Source of the DNA: Rikenellaceae bacterium
Lineage (GTDB): Bacteria > Bacteroidota > Bacteroidia > Bacteroidales > Rikenellaceae
Assembly (NCBI GenBank): GCA_015059955.1
Contig: SUZK01000001.1
Coordinates: 124,001-188,000 of the forward strand
Reading direction: 5' to 3'
DNA: 64,000 nt
Position numbers and translations under genes: made by a program. The notes under the pieces are model-generated. The model was not told where the DNA came from and ran no database searches. It saw nothing but the letters and a program-made list of their open reading frames with translations. This document shows positions 52,899 to 62,600 of this stretch, one piece after another (position 1 is the first letter of the stretch; every line of letters begins with the position of its first letter).

Positions 52899-52985
52899 TT
52901 GTAGTGATAGGTCGCGATTGCGGCATATTCCAAAATCTAACTACCGCAGGCTGTACGTAGTGTACTATCCTGCGGTAGTTCTTTT
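52899..52985 (+). terminator. Two-hairpin 3' module, copy 5
   Basis: Leader TTGTAGTGATAG, small hairpin around GTCGCGATTGCGGC, then a 12-bp stem (52939-52950 with 52969-52980) enclosing CTGTAC...GTACTAT, then five T. The remaining 53000-53200 shows no gene. Confidence 0.85.
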
Positions 52986-53208
52986 TGTGATACACCACAT
53001 CTCTTGGTTTCCGATGGTTAACGTATAACCTAATCTTCGTTTAGAGGGCAATGAACCGCAGACATGCTCATATAGACCAGTGATGCGGGGTATTGCTGGC
53101 CCATCATACGATGATAGCGATGTGGAGTGGTAGACGACACATTACACAATATATCATTGGTATGATGCGTTGAGATGTAAACAAGAGATAACCAAAACAT
53201 ATATCATT

Positions 53209-53928
53209 ATGAGACATTTACTTTTAGCCCTCGTAGCGCTATGTATTAGCGTTGGGGCATCGGCGCAAAACTACATTGAGGTTAATGGCTACGCCGAGCG
53301 TAAGATTACGCCCGACAAGTTCACCCTTTCGGTTGTTATCGTCGAGCGCGACAATCGTGGCAAGACCTCGCTTCAGGAGCAGGAGCAGGATATCCGAGAG
53401 GCTCTCAAGGAGGCGGGTGTCGATATAAAGAGCAATTTTATGCTTGTCGACAACTATGCAACATATGCCAATCGTAAGTCGGCATTAGCGACACGCAAGT
53501 ATGAGGTTGTCGTTGAAGGCGCCGAGCAGCTTAATGCGGTGATGACACTCCTTGGCGAGCTTAATCCATACCGCTATGCTATCAAGAAGGCAACATGTAC
53601 CAAGACCGAGGAGATACGCTCGGCGTTGCGTCGTGAGGCTATGAAGAGTGCTCAGAAGAGCGCCATGGAGATTGCTGGGGCTGTTGACCAGAGTATCGGT
53701 AGCTGTATATATATCTGCGACTACTCGACAGACTCAGGCGATGTAGACTTTTATATTGGTACAGAGGGCTACGCAAGACGAGGGGAAAGTAAAGCACGAG
53801 CAACAAATGTTGAATATGCGGTAATAGAGGCCTATGATGAGGCTGTAATGGAGCCAGAGCCTATTGAGTTTAGCACGCAGAAGCTAACGCATAGTGTTCG
53901 TGTGCGTTTTGCTCTTAACGAGAAGTAG
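53209..53928 (+). CDS. SIMPL-domain (DUF541) exported protein
   Basis: 239 aa from the ATG at 53209; the ORF extends to 53170 but the signal peptide MRHLLLALVALCISVGASAQ begins here. The SIMPL/DUF541 domain covers most of the rest (IEVNGYAERKITPDKFTLSVVIVE, then ARATNVEYAVIEAYDEA). Periplasmic; members such as E. coli YggE are linked to oxidative stress, with no defined reaction. Monocistronic. Confidence 0.85.
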   Translation: MRHLLLALVALCISVGASAQNYIEVNGYAERKITPDKFTLSVVIVERDNRGKTSLQEQEQDIREALKEAGVDIKSNFMLVDNYATYANRKSALATRKYEVVVEGAEQLNAVMTLLGELNPYRYAIKKATCTKTEEIRSALRREAMKSAQKSAMEIAGAVDQSIGSCIYICDYSTDSGDVDFYIGTEGYARRGESKARATNVEYAVIEAYDEAVMEPEPIEFSTQKLTHSVRVRFALNEK

Positions 53929-53947
53929 ACAAGCACACTGTATAATA

Positions 53948-53983
53948 ATGGGGGAGGCTAAATTTCTTTATAGCCTCCCCCAT
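53948..53983. terminator. Bidirectional terminator
   Basis: 13-bp stem ATGGGGGAGGCTA (53948-53960) with 53971-53983. It separates the convergent SIMPL and BACON genes. Confidence 0.85.
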
Positions 53984-54016
53984 TTTGTTAGGTTCTTATT
54001 GCGTAGAAATCAATAA

Positions 54017-55723
54017 TTACAAAGCGCCAGTGTATGAACCCTTCCATGCTGTGCCATTAGAGTCAACAACATCGAAAGTAACCTTGTAACCCTCTGCAAC
54101 CTCCTCGATTACAACCTGACCCTCGCTCTTGAGGTAGATACCATTAACCTTTGAACCACCATTTGTACCCTCGCAGTAGTTCTCAGAGGTGCTGTACATC
54201 CAGTTGAGCACAGGATAAGTGCCAACCGCAGGAGCTGTGCCGTGGTTGTTCTTGTTTACGCCCATCTCGTGGATATAGAACTCAAGGCTAAAGCCCTCTG
54301 CAGCACCGCTAATTATGTAGCAGTCATCGAATGCATAGCGGCTTGAGAATGATGTCCAGTTGGTTACACCCTCATCGCCAAGCTCCTCGTACATAAAGCC
54401 GGGAACAGCACCCTCGAATACGAAGCCATATACATCGTCGCCAATCTGGAACCTACCCTCGATATATGAGGTGTGTGCCTCAAGGTCGTTCTCTACATAG
54501 AGCTCGCAGATGGTGATGTCAGCACCTGCACCTGCAGAGTTATAGCGCCATGTGCTGTAGCTGTTGTTTGTAGAGGTGTTCACAAGGATAGAGCCATCCT
54601 CAGTGCTATACTCGCCAGTAGGGATAAGACCTGTGTTATCCTCAGAAAGCTGTACTGTGATACGAGAGAATACCTGGCCAAGGTCTGGGTGTTTCTCGCT
54701 CATAATGATATCCCAAACATTTGCAGTACGAGCCTTAGCCTCGAACGACATCATGTTGTACTCATAGTAGTTGAGGTTTGGATCCTGACCTTCAGCACCC
54801 TGCTTAACCTCGATGCTATCTGAAGCCTCACCATAGGTAACGGTGATAGTAGCTGTACGTACAAAGCCCTCGTTAACGCTGGTAGTGAACGATACAGTGC
54901 CATCTGCTGCAGTAAGGTTTGAAATCCACGCTGCATCGGTAGTAGCCTCAGCAACAACACCCTCAACAGGATTCTCTACAGTGTAGGTGAACGAACCCTC
55001 AGTAGCGTCGTATGTCAAATTCACACTCTCCTCGATGATTGTTACCACTGGAGCTGGAGCAACATAAGCCCCCTGCTTAACGGTGAACTCGATAGCTGGC
55101 AACATACCGTACTCAGCGGTAATCTTACCCTCACGAGCGTCGCCCTTGTTCTCAGCCAAAGCGAAGATAATCTTGCCATCCTTTGCCTGAAGCTGGCTAA
55201 TCCACATAACATTGCTCTTAGCCTTAACCTCAACACCCTCGATAGGGTTCTCAAGCTTGTACTCTACCTCACCCATAACGGTATTCCAATCGTACTCAAC
55301 AACTGCGGTTACAGCCTCGAATACAGGGGTGTTAGGCTTTGGCTCCTCGCCCTTAGCAGCCTGCTTAACAGCTACCTCGAATGACTTATCACCGTAGGTT
55401 ACGACAACCTTAGTGTCACGTGCCTCTGCCTCGTTAGCAGCAACAGTGAAGGTGATGTTCTCGGCCACAGCAAGGTCGGTTACCCAGTCAGCCTCGCATG
55501 TAGCCTCAACCTCAGGCTCTGTAGCCACGCGAGTTACCTCAACCATCTTAGCAGTGTAGGTGATAACACCCTCGCCACCAGCTGCCTCGAAATTCATCTC
55601 AGCCTCAGAAGTAAGTGTAAGCTCTGGGGTGTACTCCTTCTTCTGGTCAACACCCTCTTCAGGGTCCTCACATGCTGCAAATACCAATGGCAATGCAAGC
55701 AACAAATAGAATAGTTTTTTCAT
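54017..55723 (-). CDS. BACON-domain lipoprotein
   Basis: 568 aa from the ATG at 55723, chosen for the lipoprotein signal MKKLFYLLLALPLVFAAC (lipidated C18) and a -7 box at 55780-55787. Three successive BACON-like Ig-fold repeats of about 90 aa (near 35-130, 135-225, 230-320), each ending in a VxVKQ(A/G) strand and carrying W-(V/I)-(T/S)-x-L. The C-terminal 240 aa form a separate beta-rich domain. BACON domains occur in surface glycan or mucin-binding proteins; no glycan-utilisation genes are adjacent. Confidence 0.82.
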   Translation of the reverse strand: MKKLFYLLLALPLVFAACEDPEEGVDQKKEYTPELTLTSEAEMNFEAAGGEGVITYTAKMVEVTRVATEPEVEATCEADWVTDLAVAENITFTVAANEAEARDTKVVVTYGDKSFEVAVKQAAKGEEPKPNTPVFEAVTAVVEYDWNTVMGEVEYKLENPIEGVEVKAKSNVMWISQLQAKDGKIIFALAENKGDAREGKITAEYGMLPAIEFTVKQGAYVAPAPVVTIIEESVNLTYDATEGSFTYTVENPVEGVVAEATTDAAWISNLTAADGTVSFTTSVNEGFVRTATITVTYGEASDSIEVKQGAEGQDPNLNYYEYNMMSFEAKARTANVWDIIMSEKHPDLGQVFSRITVQLSEDNTGLIPTGEYSTEDGSILVNTSTNNSYSTWRYNSAGAGADITICELYVENDLEAHTSYIEGRFQIGDDVYGFVFEGAVPGFMYEELGDEGVTNWTSFSSRYAFDDCYIISGAAEGFSLEFYIHEMGVNKNNHGTAPAVGTYPVLNWMYSTSENYCEGTNGGSKVNGIYLKSEGQVVIEEVAEGYKVTFDVVDSNGTAWKGSYTGAL

Positions 55724-55779
55724 AGTAAGTTTAATAGTTGGTTTTTGGTTTTGTATCTTTATATATTGGTTATAATTCG

Positions 55780-55787
55780 CAAAGGTA
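55780..55787 (-). promoter_or_regulatory. -7 box of BACON lipoprotein gene
   Basis: CAAAGGTA on plus reads TACCTTTG on minus; leader about 50 nt, consistent with the start at 55723. Confidence 0.6.
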
Positions 55788-55861
55788 AGCAATGGAGCGC
55801 AAAAATCAAAACCTTACAACAAAAAAAATTGAGTGCATAAAAAAATACCCTTTAGCAATAG

Positions 55862-56344
55862 CTAAAAAGTTATCTCTAACTGGGCTTGTGGGTATAGGTT
55901 TACTATGCGAGATTTGTTGCTGCGAGCACGCCCTACGGTGTAGCCCGTGCCACTGCGCGAGCCGTTCCACCATGCAACAACAACACTTGCTCCATCAACC
56001 AACATATCGTTGCGGAGCATAAACACGGAGCTATGGTAGCCACTCATAGCGTACGTTACGCTGTCGCATTGCGCGATAATCGCCCCATACCTGATAGCAT
56101 TGGTCGCCGAGAAGTTATTGGCAAAGGTGGGGTAGGGAATATACGCCTCAAGGCGAATATCGTCATGCGTGCTGCGTAGTCGTATTATTGCCTCCGCAGC
56201 GGCGAGGTCGAAGCCCTCGGCCATGCCCACACGAAAGGTGCGTGCTCCCTCATTGTAGAGCTCTACGATGCTATTATCAAGTTCGACCGCTACCTCATGC
56301 TGGTAGCTGCGATGGCCTGTGAAGGCTACGATAAACGTGTTCAT
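55862..56344 (-). CDS. YpsA-like SLOG-family protein
   Basis: 160 aa cytoplasmic Rossmann-like protein. FTGHRSY (9-15), GMAEGFDLAAAEAII, and a C-terminal AWWNGSRSGTGYTVGRA are the SLOG/DUF1273 signature for binding a nucleotide-type ligand. Role unknown. It is 10 bp after mntP and probably the last gene of the nfo-GH53-mntP-ypsA transcript. Confidence 0.85.
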   Translation of the reverse strand: MNTFIVAFTGHRSYQHEVAVELDNSIVELYNEGARTFRVGMAEGFDLAAAEAIIRLRSTHDDIRLEAYIPYPTFANNFSATNAIRYGAIIAQCDSVTYAMSGYHSSVFMLRNDMLVDGASVVVAWWNGSRSGTGYTVGRARSNKSRIVNLYPQAQLEITF

Positions 56345-56354
56345 ATTTAGATGG

Positions 56355-56909
56355 TTATGCCGCGAGATGCTCGATAAGGATATTTACGCCTATGGCGATA
56401 AGAATAATACCTCCAAGCACACCCGCCTTAGAGCCTATCTTCGCACCTATCTTCGCACCCAGGAGTATGCCTATCGATGATATCGCCATCGTGATGATAC
56501 CTATTACGGCTGCTGCCATCCAGATATCAACGTGCATAAAGGCGATAGATATGCCCACAGCGAGGGCGTCGATGCTTGTGGCGATGGCCATAAGAAGCAT
56601 CGTGCGAAAGCCAAAGTCTGAGTTGTGGCTCTCCTCCTCGCCAAAAGCCTCGCGAATCATGTTTATGCCGATGAGTAGCAAGAGCCCAAAGGCTATCCAG
56701 TGGTCGATGCTCTCGACATACTCAGTGAAGCTACGACCAAGCAGATAGCCTATTATTGGCATCAGGGCCTGAAAGCCGCCAAACCATAGCCCCACACTAA
56801 GTATATGACGAAGATGCACCCTTCTTAGTGTCAGCCCCTTGCCGATAGATACGGCGCATGCATCCATCGCCAAGCCAAGGCCGATAATTGCTATCTGAAT
56901 GATGTCCAT
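56355..56909 (-). CDS. mntP: Manganese efflux pump MntP
   Basis: 184 aa inner-membrane protein with six TM helices in two DUF204-type halves. Each half carries a conserved acidic motif: LAMDACAVSIGKG near residue 13 and SIDALAVGISIAF near 112. Exports Mn(II). No yybP-ykoY-type riboswitch was recognised upstream; it sits inside an operon, 8 bp after the GH53 gene. Confidence 0.92.
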   Translation of the reverse strand: MDIIQIAIIGLGLAMDACAVSIGKGLTLRRVHLRHILSVGLWFGGFQALMPIIGYLLGRSFTEYVESIDHWIAFGLLLLIGINMIREAFGEEESHNSDFGFRTMLLMAIATSIDALAVGISIAFMHVDIWMAAAVIGIITMAISSIGILLGAKIGAKIGSKAGVLGGIILIAIGVNILIEHLAA

Positions 56910-56917
56910 AGGTCGCT

Positions 56918-57886
56918 CTACATGTTGTAGTCATCGAGGGCCTTAGTCGCAGCGCCCGACTCGTCGAAGAGCTTGCCCCACTGTGGCGATGTAGCCTCCC
57001 AGATAAATGTGCCACGGCCCATATTGTTAGGTATTGAGCTTACGATGCGCTCGATGTCGAGGTAGTGGTCGCGGTACTCTACAACGATGATAGGCTTGTT
57101 GTACTGCACGACGAGCTTGTTGAGGTTTGCCTCAAGCTCTGCGAGTGTGCCGTGCCACTCGGGGTAGTATGACTGACCAATGATGTCGTACTCGACCTCA
57201 TACTCTGCCATGGCGTTGAAGAAGCGCTCCGACTCCTCGGCCTGACCGCCTAATGCCACGTGTATCATGACCTCTGCATCGGGAGCATACTCGCGTACGG
57301 CGCGAACACCCTCCTTCAGAAGGTCGCAAAGACCACTAAACGAGTGGCGTACAGCTCCATATGGCCATAGCATGCCGTTGCTCACCTCGTTGCCCACCTG
57401 TACCATGTCGGGCGTTGTGCCCTGTGCATTAAGAGCCTCCAACACCTCGCGTGTATGGTTGTACACAGCCTCCTTCACCTCCTCGTACGAGTATGTCTGC
57501 CAGGCCTGTGGCATAATCTGCTTTGCTGGGTCTGCCCAGTTATCCGAGTAGTGGAAGTCCAAGAGGAAGTACATGCCGGCATCCTTGATGCGGCGTGCCA
57601 TCTCGAGGGTGTGCTCCAAGTCGCAGTAGCCATCGCGCTGCGAGTAGCCAAGCTCCGACTTAGGATTTACGAAGATGCGTAGACGTATGTAGTTAAAGCC
57701 GTTGTCGCGAAGTATCTCGATAGCATCACCCTCCGTGCCGTTATCGCTGAAGCGTATGCCACTGTCCTCCTGAGACTGCAACCAAGATATGTCGGCACCC
57801 ACAGCGTAGGGGCGCTCGATATTTACCTGTGCGCTGAGGGCGCTGAAGCTAATGACTGCTATTAGAAGTGTGATAACTCTCTTCAT
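56918..57886 (-). CDS. GH53 endo-beta-1,4-galactanase
   Basis: 322 aa, exported (signal peptide about 1-19, FSALSAQ). A TIM-barrel enzyme cleaving beta-1,4-galactan of pectin side chains. Catalytic acid/base E167 in QVGNEVSNGMLWP and nucleophile E270 in PIIVVEYRD. It also shows GADISWLQSQED and LDFHYSDNWADP, typical of GH53. No SusC/D or other polysaccharide-utilisation genes are adjacent; it lies between nfo and mntP. Confidence 0.9.
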   Translation of the reverse strand: MKRVITLLIAVISFSALSAQVNIERPYAVGADISWLQSQEDSGIRFSDNGTEGDAIEILRDNGFNYIRLRIFVNPKSELGYSQRDGYCDLEHTLEMARRIKDAGMYFLLDFHYSDNWADPAKQIMPQAWQTYSYEEVKEAVYNHTREVLEALNAQGTTPDMVQVGNEVSNGMLWPYGAVRHSFSGLCDLLKEGVRAVREYAPDAEVMIHVALGGQAEESERFFNAMAEYEVEYDIIGQSYYPEWHGTLAELEANLNKLVVQYNKPIIVVEYRDHYLDIERIVSSIPNNMGRGTFIWEATSPQWGKLFDESGAATKALDDYNM

Positions 57887-57901
57887 TGATGTATTGTCTG
57901 T

Positions 57902-58747
57902 TTACTGGTTCGCGATTTTGTTAAGCGTGGCAATCTCCTCTGCCCAGCGGCTCTCGTCGGGAGTTTCGAGGATAAGAGGTATGTTATCGAAGCGGGCATC
58001 CGAGGCGATATAGCGGAAGCACTCCCAGCCAATCTCGCCCTCGCCGAGTGGTGAGTGTCGGTCGATGCGACTGCCCAGTGGGCGCATGGCGTCGTTGAGG
58101 TGCATGCCACGAAGATAGTTGAAGCCTATGATGCGGTCGAACTCGGCAAATGTGGCGTCGCACGCCTCCTTGGTGCGTAGGTCGTAGCCTGCGGCAAAGG
58201 AGTGGCAAGTGTCGATGCATACGCCCACGCGGCTCTTATCATCCACACGCTCAATGATATATGCAAGGTGCTCGAAGCGATAGCCGAGGTTTGAACCCTG
58301 ACCAGCGGTATTCTCCAATACGGCGGTGACACCCTGTGTGCGGTCGAGTGCCATGTTTATCGACTCGGCGATGCGGTCCAACGAGCCCTCCTCGCTGATG
58401 CGCTTCAGGTGGCTGCCAGGGTGGAAGTTGAGGCGGTCGAGGCCCAACTGCTGGCAACGTAGCATCTCCTCGAAGAAGGCGTCGCGCGACTTGTCGAGGC
58501 CCTCCTGGTCGGGGTGACCAAGGTTGATGAGGTAGCTGTCGTGGGGGAGTATCTGTGATGCCGCGAAGCCTCCGTTGCGACATGCGCTGATAAATGTATC
58601 TATCTGACTGTTAGTAAGTGGTGGCGCTATCCACTGTCTCTGGTTCTTGGTGAATAGGGCAAAGGCGTTAGCGCCTATTGATTGTGCATTGCTCACAGCG
58701 TTCTCCACGCCGCCCGATGCACTGACATGTGCTCCAAAATATTTCAT
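57902..58747 (-). CDS. nfo: Endonuclease IV
   Basis: 281 aa from the ATG at 58747 ([13 protein letters not shown], the family start; an ORF extension to 58774 overlaps the promoter). AP endonuclease of base excision repair. Zn-binding blocks: [61 protein letters not shown]. First gene of the leftward cluster. Confidence 0.95.
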   Translation of the reverse strand: MKYFGAHVSASGGVENAVSNAQSIGANAFALFTKNQRQWIAPPLTNSQIDTFISACRNGGFAASQILPHDSYLINLGHPDQEGLDKSRDAFFEEMLRCQQLGLDRLNFHPGSHLKRISEEGSLDRIAESINMALDRTQGVTAVLENTAGQGSNLGYRFEHLAYIIERVDDKSRVGVCIDTCHSFAAGYDLRTKEACDATFAEFDRIIGFNYLRGMHLNDAMRPLGSRIDRHSPLGEGEIGWECFRYIASDARFDNIPLILETPDESRWAEEIATLNKIANQ

Positions 58748-58771
58748 CTCAATATCTGTTATGTTAATGCA

Positions 58772-58809
58772 CAAAGATAGTGATTTTTCGCAATTTTTTA
58801 ATATCTTTG
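58772..58809. promoter_or_regulatory. Divergent promoters of nfo and DUF3078 gene
   Basis: CAAAGATA at 58772-58779 (TATCTTTG on minus, for nfo) and TATCTTTG at 58802-58809 (plus). Confidence 0.65.
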
Positions 58810-58837
58810 TGGTGGAATATAACTAATTCACTACTAT

Positions 58838-59905
58838 ATGAAGAAATTTTCTACCCTTTTGGCGCTTGCCATGATGTTCTGTGCAGCGGAGCTATCGGCA
58901 CAGGTAACTATTGATGAGGTGTCATCAACCACCGAGAATGTGACCTTTACAAGCGATGTGAAGGCAACGGAGGTAGATGCCGAGTACCTCGCTGAGGCTG
59001 AGAAGAAGGCCGAGCGTATGGCCATACGTCGTGAGCGTAATACCGTGGACTTCACGGCCAACCTACATGGCTCGTTGACCGCCTTTAGCAAGTCATGGCA
59101 GGCAGCAGGTGATAACACCATCACCATCCTCGCCAACGTCAACTTCTTGCATACATTCAAGAAGGGTAAGTTCACCCTTACGAATACAGCTTCGGCAAAG
59201 TTCGGCTACAACAACATGAAGATTGACCTTAATGGCAAGAAGCGTGGCGTATGGTTTAAGAATGTCGACGAGATAGCGATCTCGACTGCTCCTCAGTGGG
59301 ATATGGTCAAGAACTGGACTTATGGTGCTAACATCAAGTTCCGTACGCAGTTTGCCCCAGGTTATAGCGCTCGTGGCGACCAGCAGCTCGGTAACCCTCG
59401 CGTCTCTAACTTCATGACCCCAGGTTACTTGGATGCATCGGTCGGTTTTACCTATGTGTTGCCATCTGAGAAGTTCCCTCTCAAGGTTAACCTCGCGCCT
59501 ATTGCGATGAGCGCAACATATCGTAACGACCTCTCGACATCTAACGACTATGGTGTTGCTCCAGGCCTAAAATCTAAGTATGAGGGTGGTCTCTCGGTAC
59601 AGCTCGACTTCGATAAGACATGGGGCAAGAATGGCTGGTTGCGCTACCGCACAACGGCATACTCGTTCTATGGTTGGATTACCGACATAGCATCGATGCG
59701 TAAGTTCGTAGCCACCGAGGAGAAGCCAAAGTATGAGCATGTTGTGCCTACCCTGCGTTGGGAGAATACCATCGACATCAAGGCTACGAAGTATATCTCA
59801 ACACAGATCTACGTGCAGCTATACTATAACAAGGCCGAGATTAACAAACTTCAGGTGCAGTCGATGCTCTCTGTTGGTCTTACCTACACCTTCAAGAATA
59901 AGTAG
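58838..59905 (+). CDS. DUF3078-type outer-membrane beta-barrel protein
   Basis: 355 aa. Signal peptide about 1-22 (ELSAQ), a coiled charged segment near 50-68 (AEAEKKAERMAIRRER), then a series of amphipathic beta strands ending TYTFKNK. Matches the Bacteroidetes DUF3078 pattern (NANVNFLHTFKKGKFTL-like strands). Function unknown; outer-membrane channel or transporter likely. It is 50 bp upstream of the ctpA-like gene. Confidence 0.75.
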   Translation: MKKFSTLLALAMMFCAAELSAQVTIDEVSSTTENVTFTSDVKATEVDAEYLAEAEKKAERMAIRRERNTVDFTANLHGSLTAFSKSWQAAGDNTITILANVNFLHTFKKGKFTLTNTASAKFGYNNMKIDLNGKKRGVWFKNVDEIAISTAPQWDMVKNWTYGANIKFRTQFAPGYSARGDQQLGNPRVSNFMTPGYLDASVGFTYVLPSEKFPLKVNLAPIAMSATYRNDLSTSNDYGVAPGLKSKYEGGLSVQLDFDKTWGKNGWLRYRTTAYSFYGWITDIASMRKFVATEEKPKYEHVVPTLRWENTIDIKATKYISTQIYVQLYYNKAEINKLQVQSMLSVGLTYTFKNK

Positions 59906-59955
59906 TACGGTTTTTGAGATGTTGGCCTAATTAGCTGAATTATCGAAGTGTAGAT

Positions 59956-61656
59956 ATGTCGGGAGAGAGAAGACAAAAGATTATTGCAACCCTATTGGTG
60001 GTAGCTACCATGGCTACCACCATTTGGATTGGCATACTCATAGGTCGCAAATACGAGATTGTGCGCACTCGTAATATGATGTCGCAACTCGCCAATGGTG
60101 CCGATCCCGATAAGCTCGATATCGATAATGAGTATAAGGCCTATTTGGATAAGATTGAAAGTTTCTATGTTGGTGGCGACAAGGTGCTCCAAACCGTGTC
60201 TGCCATTAGGCGTGACTATATCGAGGATGTAGACCCTAATATGCTCTACGATAAGGCTATATCGGGCATGCTTTCGGCTCTCGACCCCCACTCGGAGTAT
60301 ATCCCAGCGCGTGACTTCGACGCTGTAAACGAGTCGTTGGAGGGCGAGTTCGATGGTATCGGCATCGTCTTTAACGCCGCCACAGATACCATCAGCGTAC
60401 TCAACGTTATCCCACAAGGTCCCTCCGATAAGGCGGGTGTGCGTGCTGGCGATAGGGTAGTGCGTATCGACGACCGCGATGTAGCGGGTCAGGGTATTCC
60501 TCAAGACTCCATGGTGCGTCTTATGCGTGGCCCACGTGGCTCGCACGTCAAGCTCTCGATAAAGCGCCGCGGTGTCGACAAGCTTGTTGATGTCAATGTT
60601 GTGCGCGATGCTATCGAGGTGCATAGCATCGAAACAGCCTTCATCATCGACAAGAGAGCTAAGATAGGCTTCATACGTCTGTCGCAGTTCTCGCGCACGT
60701 CGCACGATGAGATATGTAGCGCTATAAGCAAGCTCCGTGGCCAGGGCATGAAGTCGCTAATTCTCGACTTGCGTTCTAACTCGGGAGGCTACCTCGACCA
60801 GGCAATTCTTATCGCCAACGAGTTCCTGCCCACAAATAAACTTATTGTCTATACCGAAGATAAGTATGGCTTGCAGCAGCGAACATTCAGCCGTGGCAAT
60901 GGTAGTGCTACTGAGCTCCCGCTGGTGATTATTGTTGACGAGCTCAGTGCTTCGTCGAGCGAAATCCTTGCAGGTGCTATCCAGGATAACGACCGAGGCT
61001 TGGTCATCGGCCGTCGTACCTTCGGCAAAGGTCTGGTGCAGGCACAGATACCCTTTGGCGATGGCTCGGCAATGCGCCTAACTGTTGCCCGTTATTATAC
61101 GCCTACGGGTCGCTGCATACAGAAACCTTACAAAAAGGGCGAGGGCATGGCTTACGAGATGGAGATTGTCGATAGGTATATTCACAACGAGTTCTTCTCG
61201 GCAGACTCTATCCACTTCGACGACTCGATGAAGTTTACCACGCCTGGTGGTCGTACGGTATATGGCGGCGGTGGTATCATGCCCGATATATTTATTCCGC
61301 TCGATACCGTTGGCATCACCCCATATTATAATAAGGTGTGGAACACAAATACACTCTTCCGCTATACTCTCGACTTTGCGGACCGCCACCGCGCTGAGCT
61401 TGATGCTGTGAAGAGCCTCGATGACCTCGACGCTCTCTATAATAGGGTCAACCTCGTCGAGGAGTTTGTCGACTATGCAGAAGATGCAGGTATTGAGACG
61501 AATACGGAGGAACTTGCAGAGTCGTATGATATTATCCATGCTCAGCTGCGTGCCTATATCGGCCGTAATGCTATGAGCGACGAGTCGGGCTTCTACTATA
61601 ATATCTACCCGATTGATGACGCCGTGAAGCGCGCTGTCAAGGAGCTCAAGAAGTAG
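59956..61656 (+). CDS. S41 C-terminal processing peptidase (CtpA)
   Basis: 566 aa. One N-terminal TM anchor (about 9-30), PDZ domain (about 130-215, GIGIVFNAATDTISVLNVI), and S41 catalytic core with SASSSE (331-336) and K358 in RTFGKG. LDLRSNSGGYLDQA is the conserved block before it. A periplasmic protease that trims C-termini of envelope proteins. A small membrane-protein gene follows 21 bp downstream. Confidence 0.93.
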   Translation: MSGERRQKIIATLLVVATMATTIWIGILIGRKYEIVRTRNMMSQLANGADPDKLDIDNEYKAYLDKIESFYVGGDKVLQTVSAIRRDYIEDVDPNMLYDKAISGMLSALDPHSEYIPARDFDAVNESLEGEFDGIGIVFNAATDTISVLNVIPQGPSDKAGVRAGDRVVRIDDRDVAGQGIPQDSMVRLMRGPRGSHVKLSIKRRGVDKLVDVNVVRDAIEVHSIETAFIIDKRAKIGFIRLSQFSRTSHDEICSAISKLRGQGMKSLILDLRSNSGGYLDQAILIANEFLPTNKLIVYTEDKYGLQQRTFSRGNGSATELPLVIIVDELSASSSEILAGAIQDNDRGLVIGRRTFGKGLVQAQIPFGDGSAMRLTVARYYTPTGRCIQKPYKKGEGMAYEMEIVDRYIHNEFFSADSIHFDDSMKFTTPGGRTVYGGGGIMPDIFIPLDTVGITPYYNKVWNTNTLFRYTLDFADRHRAELDAVKSLDDLDALYNRVNLVEEFVDYAEDAGIETNTEELAESYDIIHAQLRAYIGRNAMSDESGFYYNIYPIDDAVKRAVKELKK

Positions 61657-61677
61657 TGAACGTTTGAATATATATTT

Positions 61678-61884
61678 ATGTCGATGATACGTAGATTTTT
61701 TGATGCAGTTGTAGCTATTGCAATAGTTTTGGTTGTTGTGCTGGCAATTATGAATAGGGAGAAGTTTAGCTCGATGACCGAGAAAAAGAGCGCTCCGAAG
61801 CCTCATGCTAAGATTGAGAATGTCGCTAATACGGATGCTGCCGAAGTGGCAACTGCGGAGGAGCAAGACATTGACGGTGAGTAA
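61678..61884 (+). CDS. Small single-TM protein after ctpA
   Basis: 68 aa: one TM helix (about 8-25, AVVAIAIVLVVVLAIM), then a charged, disordered tail. No family recognised. Shares the ctpA transcript and is followed by its terminator, so it may be a CtpA partner (inference). Confidence 0.6.
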   Translation: MSMIRRFFDAVVAIAIVLVVVLAIMNREKFSSMTEKKSAPKPHAKIENVANTDAAEVATAEEQDIDGE

Positions 61885-61964
61885 TATACATTGTCAATGA
61901 TTGACGCATATAGTTTGAATTTATGCGATTATAAGTAAATAAAATAGCGAAAAACTAAATATTT

Positions 61965-61996
61965 GGAACGAAGAAACATCTTCGTTCCCTTTTTTT
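61965..61996 (+). terminator. ctpA operon terminator
   Basis: GGAACGAAGA with TCTTCGTTCC, loop of four, then seven T. Confidence 0.9.
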
Positions 61997-62114
61997 ATAT
62001 ATATTTGTCGCAGAGCAGTGTGCAAAGAGTGAATAGAGAAATTGGCGATATGTACGATTTTTGTAATCATTTGACATATACGCTGCTGAGTAAGAAAGAA
62101 TATATTTAAAAATA

Positions 62115-62579
62115 ATGAGAGTTATGAAAAAGATGATGATGTTTGCCGCTTTGGGTATTGCGACGATTGGTGTGGCTGTGGCTGCTACCATCTATCACCT
62201 TCGTGATGATCAGCCTATTGGCTATTCGGAGCTACCCGCTAAGGCTCAGAAGTTTGTAGAGAAGTACTACGCAGGTGTTGATGTTACGCACATAACAATG
62301 GATCGTGATGTGACATCAACCGAATATGATGTTGTGCTCGGCAATGGCACAAAGATTGAGTTTAACGCAGATGGCGAGTGGCGCGATGTTGATGCCCATC
62401 GCTCGGCAGTACCTTCGGATATTGTCCCCAAGCAGATTAAGTCATATGTAGATAAGAACTACAAGGGTGATGATATCGTGGAGCTAAAGCGCGAGCGCAA
62501 TGGCTGGGATGTTAAGCTATCGCGAGGCCTTGAGTTGGAGTTCGACAGCGCCTTCCGCCTTACTGAGGTTGATGATTAA
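62115..62579 (+). CDS. PepSY-like periplasmic protein 1
   Basis: 154 aa. A signal peptide or TM (about 5-23) is followed by two PepSY-like half-domains: SELPAKAQKFVEKYYAGVDV with VLGNGTKIEFNADGEW, then VPKQIKSYVDKNY with VKLSRGLELEFD. This is the periplasmic PepSY_like (DUF2874-type) family, of unknown role. An alternative start is the ATG at 62124. 21 bp upstream of a related gene. Confidence 0.8.
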   Translation: MRVMKKMMMFAALGIATIGVAVAATIYHLRDDQPIGYSELPAKAQKFVEKYYAGVDVTHITMDRDVTSTEYDVVLGNGTKIEFNADGEWRDVDAHRSAVPSDIVPKQIKSYVDKNYKGDDIVELKRERNGWDVKLSRGLELEFDSAFRLTEVDD

Positions 62580-62600
62580 CTTATAGATTAAGATTGGGTT

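Noticed and set aside
56309..56360. Mn-responsive riboswitch near mntP
   Set aside because: The gene sits 8 bp after the GH53 stop codon, leaving no room for a leader, and no such fold was seen.
59992..60705. 237-aa minus-strand ORF and a 262-aa one at 61078-61866
   Set aside because: Antisense to the CtpA peptidase gene, which has intact S41 and PDZ motifs; no independent support.
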